A stretch of 64,000 bases of DNA from Futiania mangrovi (lineage in GTDB: Bacteria; Pseudomonadota; Alphaproteobacteria; Futianiales; Futianiaceae), in assembly GCF_024158125.1 (NCBI RefSeq), contig NZ_JAMZFT010000003.1:248001-312000 (forward strand). The letters run 5' to 3'. The translations under genes were made by a program, and so were the position numbers. This document shows positions 1 to 7,657 of this stretch, in pieces (positions within the stretch are counted from its first letter, which is position 1; every line of letters starts with the position of its first letter). The notes below the pieces were generated by a model. That model was given only the letters and a program-made list of their open reading frames with translations. It did no database searches and was not told the origin of the DNA.

Positions 1-458
1 GTGCGGCGCCTGTCCTGCGCGAACAGGCTGACCTCGCCGATCAGCGTGCCCGGCCCCACGGTCTGGCCGACCTCCACGACCTCCGCCTCGCCGTCCAGGA
101 TGAAGTACATCCGGTCGGCGATCTCGCCCTTGCGCATCAGCACCTCGCCCGCCGCGCGCCGTTCCTCCTTGGCGAAGGGCAGCAGCCACTCGAAGGAAAT
201 CTCCTCCGTCGCCGCCCGCTTCACCGCGCGCGTCATGCGGTAGATCTGCGCCAGCCGCATCGCGTTGAGCGGCAGCAGCACACCATGCAGCACCAGGATC
301 GGCATGAGACCGGCTGCGAAGCCATAGACGATGAACGCCACATTGCTCCCGATGGCGATCAGGCGCAGCGGGATCATGGTCTTCATGCAGAAGGTCAGAA
401 ACACCAGACCGGACGCAACATAGCCCACGAACTCGGGCCAGGGCATCTGCTCCGTCAT
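1..458 (-). CDS. Membrane protein with C-terminal cyclic nucleotide-binding domain (3' end cut by window)
   Basis: The gene enters the window from its start codon (ATG, 456-458) and runs off the left edge after 152 codons. About residues 8-70 are hydrophobic and form two or three membrane segments. From about residue 85 the sequence reads as a cyclic nucleotide-binding fold: a conserved basic/acidic linker, then MYFILDGEAEVVEVG and GTLIGEVSLFAQDRR, the usual beta-roll and phosphate-binding cassette region. A purine-rich GGGACGAGG lies 9 bases before the ATG. Known for the family: cNMP-dependent control of a membrane-anchored protein. The actual ligand and output are not visible. Confidence is high for the domain, low for role. 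Confidence 0.8.
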   Translation of the reverse strand, partial: MTEQMPWPEFVGYVASGLVFLTFCMKTMIPLRLIAIGSNVAFIVYGFAAGLMPILVLHGVLLPLNAMRLAQIYRMTRAVKRAATEEISFEWLLPFAKEERRAAGEVLMRKGEIADRMYFILDGEAEVVEVGQTVGPGTLIGEVSLFAQDRRR

Positions 459-558
459 GCCGCGCGCCTCGTCCCGTTCACGCACCCGGGCGGGCACGTT
501 CGACTGTATGCTATCCGCTCCGCCGCCAGCGGCCAACCGCGGCGCGCACCCCATGCCT

Positions 559-589
559 GTCATCCCCGGGCTTGTCCCGGGGATCCATG
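559..589 (+). repeat. Intergenic palindromic repeat, family 1, copy A
   Basis: A 31-bp element starting GTCATCCCCGGGCTTG and ending GGGGATCCATG, with an internal CCCCGGG/CCCGGGG inverted repeat. Near-identical copies lie at 7426-7456 and, inverted, at 7525-7554; a diverged inverted partner is at 774-805. It sits in the 394-bp gene-free interval between the cNMP-binding gene and the GNAT gene. From general knowledge such elements are dispersed between genes in many alphaproteobacterial genomes. Confidence 0.85.
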
Positions 590-639
590 AGCATCGACGA
601 TTTCGAGACATCTCGAACCTCGCCACCGCCTCGCCACCT

Positions 640-735
640 CCCCCTCACCCGGTCCGGGCTCGCGCCCTTGCCATCCTCTCCCCCTCGCGGAGGGGGAGAG
701 GGAAGAGCGAACGTCAGTGAGCGAGGGTGAGGGGG
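640..735. repeat. Intergenic palindromic repeat, family 2 (nested inverted repeat)
   Basis: Outer arms CCCCCTCACCC (640-650) and GGGTGAGGGGG (725-735) are exact inverted repeats, and an inner palindrome CTCTCCCCCTC-GCG-GAGGGGGAGAG occupies 676-700. The element would fold as a long cruciform or RNA hairpin. It lies between family-1 elements (559-589 and 774-805), so the interval 459-852 is built almost entirely of repeats and has no gene I can support. Confidence 0.8.
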
Positions 736-773
736 TGTTGCACGGCCTTTCATCTGCTCATCGCCGCCCCGGG

Positions 774-805
774 CATGGGTCCCCGGCACGGAGGCCGGGG
801 ACAGC
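774..805 (-). repeat. Intergenic palindromic repeat, family 1, diverged inverted copy
   Basis: CATGGGTCCCCGGCACGG followed by AGGCCGGGGACAGC is the reverse-oriented, diverged partner of the element at 559-589. The same head-to-head arrangement of two copies recurs at 7426-7554, suggesting that the pair is the unit. A further partial copy (GTCATCCCCGGAGCCCG) follows at about 823. Confidence 0.65.
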
Positions 806-852
806 ACAATTGCAAGACCGTCATCCCCGGAGCCCGTTTCTCAAGCCCGGTC

Positions 853-1395
853 TCACGCCGCGTCGGACACACCCTTCGCGGACGCACCGGCGGGCTTCGA
901 GGTGGAAAGCGGCTTGCCGATCATGCCGGCGACGCCGTCCATCGCGCCCTCGGCCAGTGCCAGCGCAAGCAGCCGCGAATGATCCACGGGCCCCGGCATG
1001 TCGAGCCCCTTTCCCGCCGCCCGGCTGAAGCCGACGCGCGCATAATAGGGCTCGTCGCCGACCAGCATGACCCGCTCATGCCCCATCTCGCGCGCGAGGT
1101 CGAGCGTGTGACGCATCAGCGCCCGCCCGATGCCCGTGCCCTGAAGCCGCGGCAGCACGGCGAGCGGGCCGAGCATCAGCGCCGGCCATTTGCCACCGAT
1201 CAGCACCGGCCAGTAGCGAATCGTGCCCTGCACCTCGCCATTGTCGATCCATAGCCAGGACAGCCCCTCGACCGGCTCCACCCCCTCGCGCAGGCGGTAG
1301 GCGGTCTTGGCATAGCGGCCCGGCCCGAAGCACAGGTCGAGCAGATCTTCGACAGCGCCGGCGTGTTCCGGCAGTTCGGGACTCATGTGAGACAT
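853..1395 (-). CDS. GNAT family N-acetyltransferase (YhbS-like)
   Basis: The 180-residue product fits the single-domain GNAT fold. An acetyl-CoA binding loop is seen in LPRLQGTGIGRALMRH (the R/Q-x-x-G-x-G/A signature), preceded by the beta-strand ALMLGPLAVLP and followed by the YYARVGFS motif typical of YhbS-like enzymes. It presumably transfers acetyl from acetyl-CoA to an amine, but the substrate is unknown. The chosen ATG (1393-1395) begins MSHMSPEL; a second ATG at 1384-1386 and an in-frame GTG upstream are alternatives, since no clear ribosome site decides. It is transcribed away from the flavin reductase gene. Confidence 0.8.
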   Translation of the reverse strand: MSHMSPELPEHAGAVEDLLDLCFGPGRYAKTAYRLREGVEPVEGLSWLWIDNGEVQGTIRYWPVLIGGKWPALMLGPLAVLPRLQGTGIGRALMRHTLDLAREMGHERVMLVGDEPYYARVGFSRAAGKGLDMPGPVDHSRLLALALAEGAMDGVAGMIGKPLSTSKPAGASAKGVSDAA

Positions 1396-1694
1396 GGGGT
1401 TCGTGTCCGTGTCGGCATCGGCGGTCACACTGCCGCAACAGGCGGCCGCATCAGGGGATCGTCGCGAAGGACCGGCACGGGCGCGGACGCGCGCAGGTGA
1501 CGGCGTCAGGCGGCGGAGCGTGCGCTCCGGCCTGTGGGTCGTCGTCGCGATGTCACCGGGCACACGGACATGACACTTCCTCGACAGGGCAACCCTGCCC
1601 CTTGGACTTTGCTGCATATCACGCTCTTGCCAGCGCGTCCATTCGCGCCATGGTACTCGTCGGACAAAAACCAACACCGGGGGAAGCAAGCTCC
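1396..1694. other. Divergent intergenic region between GNAT and flavin reductase genes
   Basis: No gene is supported in these 299 bp. A short perfect inverted repeat CGGAGCG-TG-CGCTCCG lies at 1514-1529 and could be an operator or a minor hairpin. No convincing -35/-10 pair was found by eye. Confidence 0.4.
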
Positions 1695-2327
1695 ATGTTC
1701 TACGAGACGTCTCAACCGCACGGCCTGGCGCGCAATCCGTTCAAGGCGTGCGTCGTGCCGCGCCCGATCGGCTGGATTTCGACGGTCGACGGCGCCGGCC
1801 GCGTCAACCTCGCGCCCTACAGCTTCTTCAACGCGGTCGCCGACCAGCCGCCGATGGTGATGTTCACCTCCAACAGCAAGAAGGAGGTCCACGGCCCGTC
1901 CAAGGACACCGCGCGCAACGCGGTCGAGACGGGAGAGTTCGTCTTCAACATCGCCACCTGGGATCTGCGGATGGAGATGAACCAGTCCTCCGCCCCCTAC
2001 GACTACGGCGTGAGCGAGCCGTCGGAAACCGGTCTTGCGCTCGCTCCATCCCGCCTGGTGAAGCCGCCGCGCATCGCCGCCTCGCCCGTGCATTTCGAAT
2101 GCCGGACCTGGAAGACGGTCGAACTGCCCTGTACCTCGGAAGGGCATGAGAACCTCATGGTCATCGGCGAGGTGATCGGCATCCACATCGACGACGCGGT
2201 CATCAAGGACGGGCTCGTCGACGTGCCCAGCATCCGTCCGATCGCGCGCCTCGGCTACATGGACTATGCCGTGATCGACGAGGTGTTCTCGATCCAGCGT
2301 CCGAAGGGCGGCGGCAACGGCGCCTGA
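1695..2327 (+). CDS. Flavin reductase-like FMN-binding protein (DIM6/NTAB family)
   Basis: The 210-residue protein begins MFYETSQPHGLARNPFKA and carries the family's FMN-binding barrel signatures: VVPRPIGWIST near residue 22, INLAPYSFFNAV-like VNLAPYSFFNAVAD near 40, and FTSNSKKEVHGPSKDTARN near 58-75, where the FMN phosphate is normally bound. Members reduce flavin with NAD(P)H or serve as the flavin-binding half of oxygenases; the partner here is unknown. The ATG at 1695 is preceded by GGGGGAAGCAAG, and the alignment-like conserved start supports it. It ends just before a bidirectional terminator. Confidence 0.85.
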   Translation: MFYETSQPHGLARNPFKACVVPRPIGWISTVDGAGRVNLAPYSFFNAVADQPPMVMFTSNSKKEVHGPSKDTARNAVETGEFVFNIATWDLRMEMNQSSAPYDYGVSEPSETGLALAPSRLVKPPRIAASPVHFECRTWKTVELPCTSEGHENLMVIGEVIGIHIDDAVIKDGLVDVPSIRPIARLGYMDYAVIDEVFSIQRPKGGGNGA

Positions 2328-2348
2328 TTCCCACCGCGAAAACGAAAC

Positions 2349-2383
2349 GCCCGCCGCGGAACGTATCCGTGGCGGGCGCTTTC
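2349..2383. terminator. Bidirectional intrinsic terminator
   Basis: Stem GCCCGCCGCGG (2349-2359) and CCGTGGCGGGC (2367-2377) with a 7-base loop; one G-T wobble. The plus strand continues CTTTCG and the minus strand continues GTTTCGTTTTC, so it can end both the flavin reductase and the convergent response regulator gene at 2427. Confidence 0.75.
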
Positions 2384-2426
2384 GGTCTGCCGGCCGTGCG
2401 CGCCGGCAGAGAAGCCCGGGCTCGGG

Positions 2427-2843
2427 TCAGCTCGTCCAGCGCGTCAGCATCTGCTTCAGCTCGTCGCGGGTGAACGGCTTGGTCATGAAGTCGTCCATGC
2501 CCGCCTCGAAGCACTCGTCGCGGTTCTCTTTCTGGAAATGGGCGGTCAGCGCCACGATCGTCGTGTGCCGCTCCGGGCCCTGCTCGCGCTCGCGCCTGCG
2601 GATTTCGCGCGTCGCCTGCAGCCCGTCCATGTTGGGCATCGCGCAATCCATGTAGATGATGTCGTAGGTGTTCGACTGCCAGCGGTCGAGTGCCATCAGG
2701 CCGTCGTCGGCCAGGTCGACGTTGCAGCCGAGCGCCAGGAGATTTTCCTGCGCCACGATCTGGTTGACCGGATTGTCCTCTACCAGAAGGACACGCACGC
2801 CAGAGAGTTCGCCGTTTTGCTGACTTTCCATTGCGATCGCCAC
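2427..2843 (-). CDS. Single-domain response regulator (CheY-like receiver)
   Basis: About 138 residues and nothing beyond a receiver domain. Visible are VLLVEDNPVNQ (acidic pocket), the phospho-acceptor Asp in IIYMDCAMPNMDG (about residue 66), the switch Thr in IVALTAHF and the invariant Lys in MTKPFTRDEL. The 'EDNPVNQ' form is that of receivers split from hybrid kinases. A hybrid kinase with the same receiver type lies at 12219-14579 and could belong to the same phosphorelay, though this is inference. The GTG at 2841-2843 is favoured because GGGGA precedes it at good spacing; an ATG at 2829-2831 and a TTG at 2844-2846 are alternatives. Confidence 0.85.
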   Translation of the reverse strand: MAIAMESQQNGELSGVRVLLVEDNPVNQIVAQENLLALGCNVDLADDGLMALDRWQSNTYDIIYMDCAMPNMDGLQATREIRRREREQGPERHTTIVALTAHFQKENRDECFEAGMDDFMTKPFTRDELKQMLTRWTS

Positions 2844-3047
2844 CAAGAGTTCCCCGCCAGTTCAGGCCGCCCGCTGGCGCGCCCCGTTTCGCCAACCTCG
2901 GCAATGAAATTAGAATTGGACGTTTAACGCCGGGTTAAACGGCCCCGGCGCGCGCGAGATTGCTGGACGGGGCACCTCGGGCGGGCTTATCTCGAAGGCA
3001 CCGGACAAGGGCCGAAGCGCCCGGCAAGCAAAGGGAGACGGAACGGG

Positions 3048-3503
3048 ATGCGCGTGATCGAGAGCATGGAGGAGCTGGACAGCCTCGTGGGCAGGGAACT
3101 GGGCGTGTCCGACTGGGTGACCATCGACCAGGACAGGATCAACGCCTTCGCCGACGCGACGGGCGACCACCAGTGGATCCACGTGGATCCGGTGCGTGCG
3201 CGCGAGGAGTTGCCGACCGGGGCGACCATCGCGCACGGCTATCTCACGCTCTCGCTGTTGCCGCTGCTGATGGGTCAGGTAGTCAAGCACGGCTATGCGC
3301 GCATGGGCATCAACTACGGCTCCAACAAGGTGCGCTTCACCTCCATGGTGCCGGTCGACAGCCGCGTGCGCGCCCGCGTCACGCTGAAGGGGATCGAGGC
3401 GCGCGGTCCCGCCCGCCAGCTTACCCAGGAGGTGACGGTCGAGATCGAGGGCGGCGACCGCCCCGCGCTGGTGGCGGAGGTTCTGACGCTCGTCTATCCC
3501 TGA
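3048..3503 (+). CDS. MaoC family dehydratase (NodN-like hot-dog protein)
   Basis: The 151-residue protein is a single hot-dog domain. The hydratase signature is seen in INAFADATGDHQWIHVDP (Asp/His of the R-hydratase motif) and ATIAHGYLTLSLLPLL, with a late GSNKVRFTSMVPVDSRVRA strand as in NodN-type MaoC proteins. The family hydrates or dehydrates enoyl-CoA/3-hydroxyacyl-CoA thioesters; substrate here unknown. AAGGGAGA 12 bases before the ATG supports the start. It is followed 73 bp later by msrB on the same strand. Confidence 0.85.
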   Translation: MRVIESMEELDSLVGRELGVSDWVTIDQDRINAFADATGDHQWIHVDPVRAREELPTGATIAHGYLTLSLLPLLMGQVVKHGYARMGINYGSNKVRFTSMVPVDSRVRARVTLKGIEARGPARQLTQEVTVEIEGGDRPALVAEVLTLVYP

Positions 3504-3576
3504 CCCCTGACAGGACGGGACCGGCACCCTATGTCCCCTGGTATCGGAACGCACGCGCTTCGAGGAGCATGACCAC

Positions 3577-3990
3577 ATGACCGACACGACCGACGCCAAG
3601 GTCTCCCGCACGGATGCGGAGTGGCGCCAGCTGCTGACGCCCGATCAGTACCGCATCACCCGCGAGGCGGGCACCGAGCGCGCCTTTACCGGTCCCTACT
3701 GGGACAGCAAGGAGAAGGGCACCTACGCCTGCGTCTGCTGCGGCGCGCCGCTCTTCTCGTCCGAGACGAAGTTCGACTCCGGCACCGGCTGGCCGAGCTT
3801 CTATGACAAGGTTTCCCCCGGCGCGATCGCCGAAAAGGAAGACCGCAAGCTCTTCATGCGCCGGACGGAGGTGCTGTGCGCGCGCTGCGACGCGCACCTG
3901 GGCCATGTCTTTCCCGACGGACCCGCGCCGACGGGCCTGCGCTATTGCATCAACGGGCACGCGCTCAAGCTGGAGCCCGCGGGGGAGTGA
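3577..3990 (+). CDS. msrB: Peptide-methionine (R)-S-oxide reductase
   Basis: Reduces methionine-R-sulfoxide in proteins, repairing oxidative damage. The 137 residues cover the whole family domain: two zinc-binding CxxC pairs (C52/C55 and C101/C104), the SGTGWPSF substrate-pocket motif, GHVFPDGP, and the catalytic cysteine C124 in RYCINGHAL. Only one redox-active Cys is evident at the C-terminal motif, so recycling may use another Cys or external reductant. Its stop codon overlaps the GTG start of the downstream mnmH by 4 bp, implying co-translation. Confidence 0.95.
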   Translation: MTDTTDAKVSRTDAEWRQLLTPDQYRITREAGTERAFTGPYWDSKEKGTYACVCCGAPLFSSETKFDSGTGWPSFYDKVSPGAIAEKEDRKLFMRRTEVLCARCDAHLGHVFPDGPAPTGLRYCINGHALKLEPAGE

Positions 3991-5045
3991 CACGCACGCC
4001 GACGCTCACGGACGATCTCGACACCTCGCCCCATGACGAGGTGATCGACGTCCGCAGCCCCTCCGAATACGCCGAGGACCATATTCCCGGCGCGATTTCC
4101 CTGCCCGTGCTCGACGATGCGGAGCGGGCGCGCGTCGGCACGATCTACAAGCAGGAAAGCCCCTTTGCCGCGCGCAAGCTGGGTGCCGCCCTCATCTCCC
4201 GCAACATCGCGGCGCATATCGACGCCCATTTCGCGGAGAAGGACGGCGGCTACCGCCCCCTCGTCTATTGCTGGCGCGGCGGGCAGCGGTCGGGTTCCAT
4301 GGCCACGATCCTCGCCGCCATCGGCTGGCGCGTGTGCGTGCTCGACGGCGGCTACCGCCGCTACCGCCGCCATGTGACCGAACGGCTCTACGAGGACCGC
4401 CCCGGCTGGCGCTTCCGGGTGATCGGCGGGCTGACCGGCACCGCCAAGACGCGCCTGCTGCACGCGCTTGCCGAGGCGGGAGAGCCCGTGCTCGATCTCG
4501 AAGGCCTGGCCAACCACAAGGGTTCGCTGCTCGGCCGTCACCCGACCGCACCGCAGCCCGCGCAGAAGATGTTCGAGAGCGGCATCCTCGCCGCCCTCGA
4601 CGCGGTCGAACCCGGCCGCACGATCTGGGTGGAATCGGAATCGAGCAAGGTCGGCAACCTGACCGTGCCGCCTGCCGTCTGGGCCGCTATGCAGGCCGCC
4701 CCGGTAGTGGAGATCGCCGCCCCCCTCCCCGCCCGCGTCGCCCATATCCTCGACGACTATGCCTATTTCCTGGAGATGCCCGAGCGCGTGGCGGAGACGC
4801 TGGCGCCCCTCGCCGCGATGCACGGTCACGAGACGCTCGACCGCTGGCGCGCGCTCATTGCCACGCGGCAATGGCCCACCCTGGTCGAGGCGCTGCTGGT
4901 CGAGCACTACGACCCCGCCTACCGCCGCTCGCTGCGGCGCGAGGGGCGGACCTTCGCGGGCCGCATCGACGTTCCCGACCTTTCTCCCGCGACCCTTGCG
5001 GCGCTTGCCGCCCGGCTGAGGGACAGCGTGCGGGAGCCCGCCTGA
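3987..5045 (+). CDS. mnmH: tRNA 2-selenouridine(34) synthase
   Basis: Exchanges sulfur for selenium in the 2-thiouridine at the wobble position of Lys, Glu and Gln tRNAs, using selenophosphate. The 352-residue protein has an N-terminal rhodanese domain with catalytic C95 in [11 protein letters not shown] and a C-terminal P-loop domain with GLTGTAKT at 148-155 (the usual SGK reads TAK). The GTG start at 3987 overlaps the msrB stop and preserves the conserved [21 protein letters not shown] region. It ends 6 bp from the convergent selD fusion, which supplies its selenium donor. No selA, selB or selC is in the window, so selenium may be used here only for tRNA. Confidence 0.93.
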   Translation: MTRTPTLTDDLDTSPHDEVIDVRSPSEYAEDHIPGAISLPVLDDAERARVGTIYKQESPFAARKLGAALISRNIAAHIDAHFAEKDGGYRPLVYCWRGGQRSGSMATILAAIGWRVCVLDGGYRRYRRHVTERLYEDRPGWRFRVIGGLTGTAKTRLLHALAEAGEPVLDLEGLANHKGSLLGRHPTAPQPAQKMFESGILAALDAVEPGRTIWVESESSKVGNLTVPPAVWAAMQAAPVVEIAAPLPARVAHILDDYAYFLEMPERVAETLAPLAAMHGHETLDRWRALIATRQWPTLVEALLVEHYDPAYRRSLRREGRTFAGRIDVPDLSPATLAALAARLRDSVREPA

Positions 5046-5051
5046 CCGCCC

Positions 5052-7295
5052 TCAGCCCAGCACGATGCGCGGGCTGCCGACGCGCGCTGCCACGACCCGC
5101 CCGATGATCGCCGCACCGGCGGCGCCCGCCGCCTCCAGCGCCGCCATCGCCTCGCCCGCCCGGTCCTCGGGCACCGCCGCCAGCAAGCCGCCCGCGGTCT
5201 GCGGATCGAACAGCAGGTCGTAGCGTGCGGATGCCTGCAGCGCCTCGTCCGCGCCGATGCCGCGCGCGATCCGCTTGTTCTCCGGCAACAGGGTGCTGCG
5301 CACGCCCGCCCCGGCCAGCGTTTCGGCACCGGGCAGCAGGGGCACCGCCTCCACCTCCACGTCGGCCGCCACGCCGCCCGCGTGCAGCATCTCGCTCAAA
5401 TGCCCGGCCAACCCGAAGCCCGTCACGTCGGTCAGCGCGTGCACCCCGTTCTTCAGAAGCGCGCGCGCGGCCTCTGCATTGCTCTGCCGCATCGCCGCGA
5501 TGGCGGCCGACAGCCAGCGCCCCTTCGCCTTTCCGGCCATGTTGGCGGCCAGGATCACGCCCGTCCCGATAGGCTTCGTCACGATCAGCGCGTCGCCGGG
5601 CCGTGCCCCTGCCTTGCCCATCACCCGGTCGCGCGGGGCAAGGCCCGTGACCGCGAAGCCGATGGCCATTTCGGCCCCTTCCGCCGTGTGCCCGCCCGCG
5701 ATGGCCGCGCCCGCGCGCTTCGCCGCCGCCGCCACTCCCGCCATGATCTCGGCCAGCGTCGTCTCCTGCTTCTCCGGCGTCATCGGCGGCAGCGTGACCA
5801 TGGGAAAGATTGCCTGCGGCGCGGCGCCCATCGCCCAAACGTCGCTCATGGCGTGCAGCGCGCCGATCTCGCCCAACAAATAGGGATCGTCGAGGAAGGC
5901 GCGGAAATGGTCGACCGTCTGCACCTGGACGCAGCCCTCGGGCACGGTCAGCACCGCGGCGTCGTCCCCGATGCCGGCCAGCACGTCGGTGCGCGGCACG
6001 GGCCTCAAGGCCCCCAGCGTCCGGCTCAGCACCCGCGCGCCGACCTTCGCCCCGCAGCCGCCGCAGCGCATCCCCTCGCCCAGCGCCTCCGCAACGCCGG
6101 CAGCCGCGCCTTTCAGGTCCGGCGCTTCCGCCTCCATCTCCGGCAACTCGTTGAAGCGGCGCATGAATTTCCGGTCGATGTAATCCTTGAGCGTCCACGC
6201 CCAGCTTCCTGCGAAGACCAGCGGCCCCTTGGCGCCCACCGCGTATGTGTCGCCGGTGGAGATCAGCGTCAGGAAGGACGTCTGCGGCTTGAAGGGCTTC
6301 GGCGTCTCTCCGCGCAGCACGCGTGCCAGGTTGTCGGCGAGCGGCGGTCCCTGCCGCACGGCGAAGACGCCTGCCTTCTCGCGCGGATGTTCCAGCACGT
6401 GCGCCACGTCGCCCGCCGCGAACACATTGGGATAGTTTGTGGACTGCAAGGTTGCCTGCACGGTCACGAAGCCGCGCTTGTCGACGTCGAGGCCCGTATC
6501 CTCCAGCCAGGGCGCGGGGCCGGCCTGCGTCGTCCACAGCACCTCGTCGAGGTCGAACTGCGCGCCGTTCTCGGCGATCAGCGCGCCGTCCTCGGCCCGC
6601 ACGACGCGGCAGCCGCGAAAGACCTCGATGCGGCGTTCCTTCAGCTTCGCCTTCAGCCTCTCGCGCACGCCGTCCGGGTGTGTCGGCAGCAGCGTCTTGG
6701 CCCCCTGGATCAGCTGAAAGCTCAACGCATCGGCGTCGAGCCCGCGCTTTGCCCGCTCCCTCCGCAGCCGGTAGGCCATGGCGAGGATCAGCTCGACCCC
6801 GCCCGCGCCTCCGCCCACGACGCCGATCTTCAGCGGCTCCCCCGTGGTTCCCGCGCGCTTGAGGATGCGTTGCCAGCGCTGCACGAAGCCCGCGATGGGT
6901 TTGACCGGCGTCGTGTGTTCCGCCGCCCCCGGCACGCCCTGGAAGGAGGGTGCCGAGCCCAGGTTCAGCGACACGAGGTCGTAGGCGATGGAGGGCCGGT
7001 CCTTCAGGTGCACCAGCCGCCGTTCGGGGTCGAGGCCCGTCGCCTCCGCCTCCACGAAGCGCGCGCCCGCGAAGGCCGACAGCGGAACGAGGTCGATGTG
7101 GCACTCGTCGTGGGTGTAGTGCCCGGCGACATAGCCCGGCAGCATCCCCGAATAGGGCGTCATGGCGTCGCGGTTGATCAGCGTGATGCGCACGCCCGGC
7201 ATCGGCTTCATGGCGAGGCGGCGCAGCACACCGACATGCGCATGCCCCCCGCCCACGAGCACGAGGTCCCTCACGATCGGCGCTTGGCTTTGCAT
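5052..7295 (-). CDS. selD: Selenide, water dikinase fused to N-terminal FAD/NAD(P)-dependent oxidoreductase
   Basis: A 747-residue fusion. Residues 1-375 are a pyridine-nucleotide oxidoreductase of the NDH-2/sulfide-quinone-reductase type: FAD motif LVLVGGGHAH (11-20), a second dinucleotide motif VVGGGAGGVE (159-168), and FAAGDVAHV (292-300). Residues from about 405 form the selenophosphate synthetase: RCGGCGAK with C411, C414 and K417 as the likely catalytic Cys/Lys, then GIGDDAAVL, HAMSDVWAMGA, GGHTAEG and LTDVTGFGLAGH. It makes selenophosphate from ATP and selenide; the fused oxidoreductase may reduce the selenium source or a selenocysteine-like intermediate (inference). Such fusions are known in bacteria. 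ATG at 7293-7295 with GGAG upstream. Confidence 0.93.
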   Translation of the reverse strand: MQSQAPIVRDLVLVGGGHAHVGVLRRLAMKPMPGVRITLINRDAMTPYSGMLPGYVAGHYTHDECHIDLVPLSAFAGARFVEAEATGLDPERRLVHLKDRPSIAYDLVSLNLGSAPSFQGVPGAAEHTTPVKPIAGFVQRWQRILKRAGTTGEPLKIGVVGGGAGGVELILAMAYRLRRERAKRGLDADALSFQLIQGAKTLLPTHPDGVRERLKAKLKERRIEVFRGCRVVRAEDGALIAENGAQFDLDEVLWTTQAGPAPWLEDTGLDVDKRGFVTVQATLQSTNYPNVFAAGDVAHVLEHPREKAGVFAVRQGPPLADNLARVLRGETPKPFKPQTSFLTLISTGDTYAVGAKGPLVFAGSWAWTLKDYIDRKFMRRFNELPEMEAEAPDLKGAAAGVAEALGEGMRCGGCGAKVGARVLSRTLGALRPVPRTDVLAGIGDDAAVLTVPEGCVQVQTVDHFRAFLDDPYLLGEIGALHAMSDVWAMGAAPQAIFPMVTLPPMTPEKQETTLAEIMAGVAAAAKRAGAAIAGGHTAEGAEMAIGFAVTGLAPRDRVMGKAGARPGDALIVTKPIGTGVILAANMAGKAKGRWLSAAIAAMRQSNAEAARALLKNGVHALTDVTGFGLAGHLSEMLHAGGVAADVEVEAVPLLPGAETLAGAGVRSTLLPENKRIARGIGADEALQASARYDLLFDPQTAGGLLAAVPEDRAGEAMAALEAAGAAGAAIIGRVVAARVGSPRIVLG

Positions 7296-7425
7296 GGCGG
7301 CTCCGGCCAACAGGTCTGCAACGGGTTTCAACGAACGCCCCCCGGCGGCCCGCACTCTAGTCCCCGCGCGCCGATTTGCCAGCCCCCATGTCCCGCGCCT
7401 CTCTCCCGTCATCCCCCTTTCTCCC

Positions 7426-7456
7426 GTCATCCCCGGGCTTGTCCCGGGCATCCATG
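7426..7456 (+). repeat. Intergenic palindromic repeat, family 1, copy B
   Basis: GTCATCCCCGGGCTTG followed by TCCCGGGCATCCATG, one base different from the copy at 559-589. It lies in the 362-bp interval between the divergent selD fusion and the S9 peptidase gene. No other gene is supported in 7296-7657. Confidence 0.85.
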
Positions 7457-7524
7457 AACAACCACGCCCGCATCTGACGCGACACCGCAGGCAACCGTCT
7501 CTCTCGACCCGCCAACGCCCCGCG

Positions 7525-7554
7525 CATGGATCCCCGGCACAAGCCCGGGGACGA
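7525..7554 (-). repeat. Intergenic palindromic repeat, family 1, copy C (inverted)
   Basis: CATGGATCCCCGGCACAAG followed by CCCGGGGACGAC, the inverted partner of 7426-7456 with 68 bp between them. Together the pair could form a large cruciform or define the ends of a small mobile unit. The same head-to-head pairing occurs at 559-805. Confidence 0.85.
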
Positions 7555-7657
7555 CACATCGGAAGGATCGCCATCCCCCCGCGATTTGACGCGCGCCCCG
7601 CCCGGTCATATCTGGAGACCCGCACAACGAGCCGTCCCGGCAGCAGAGGTTTCCCCC

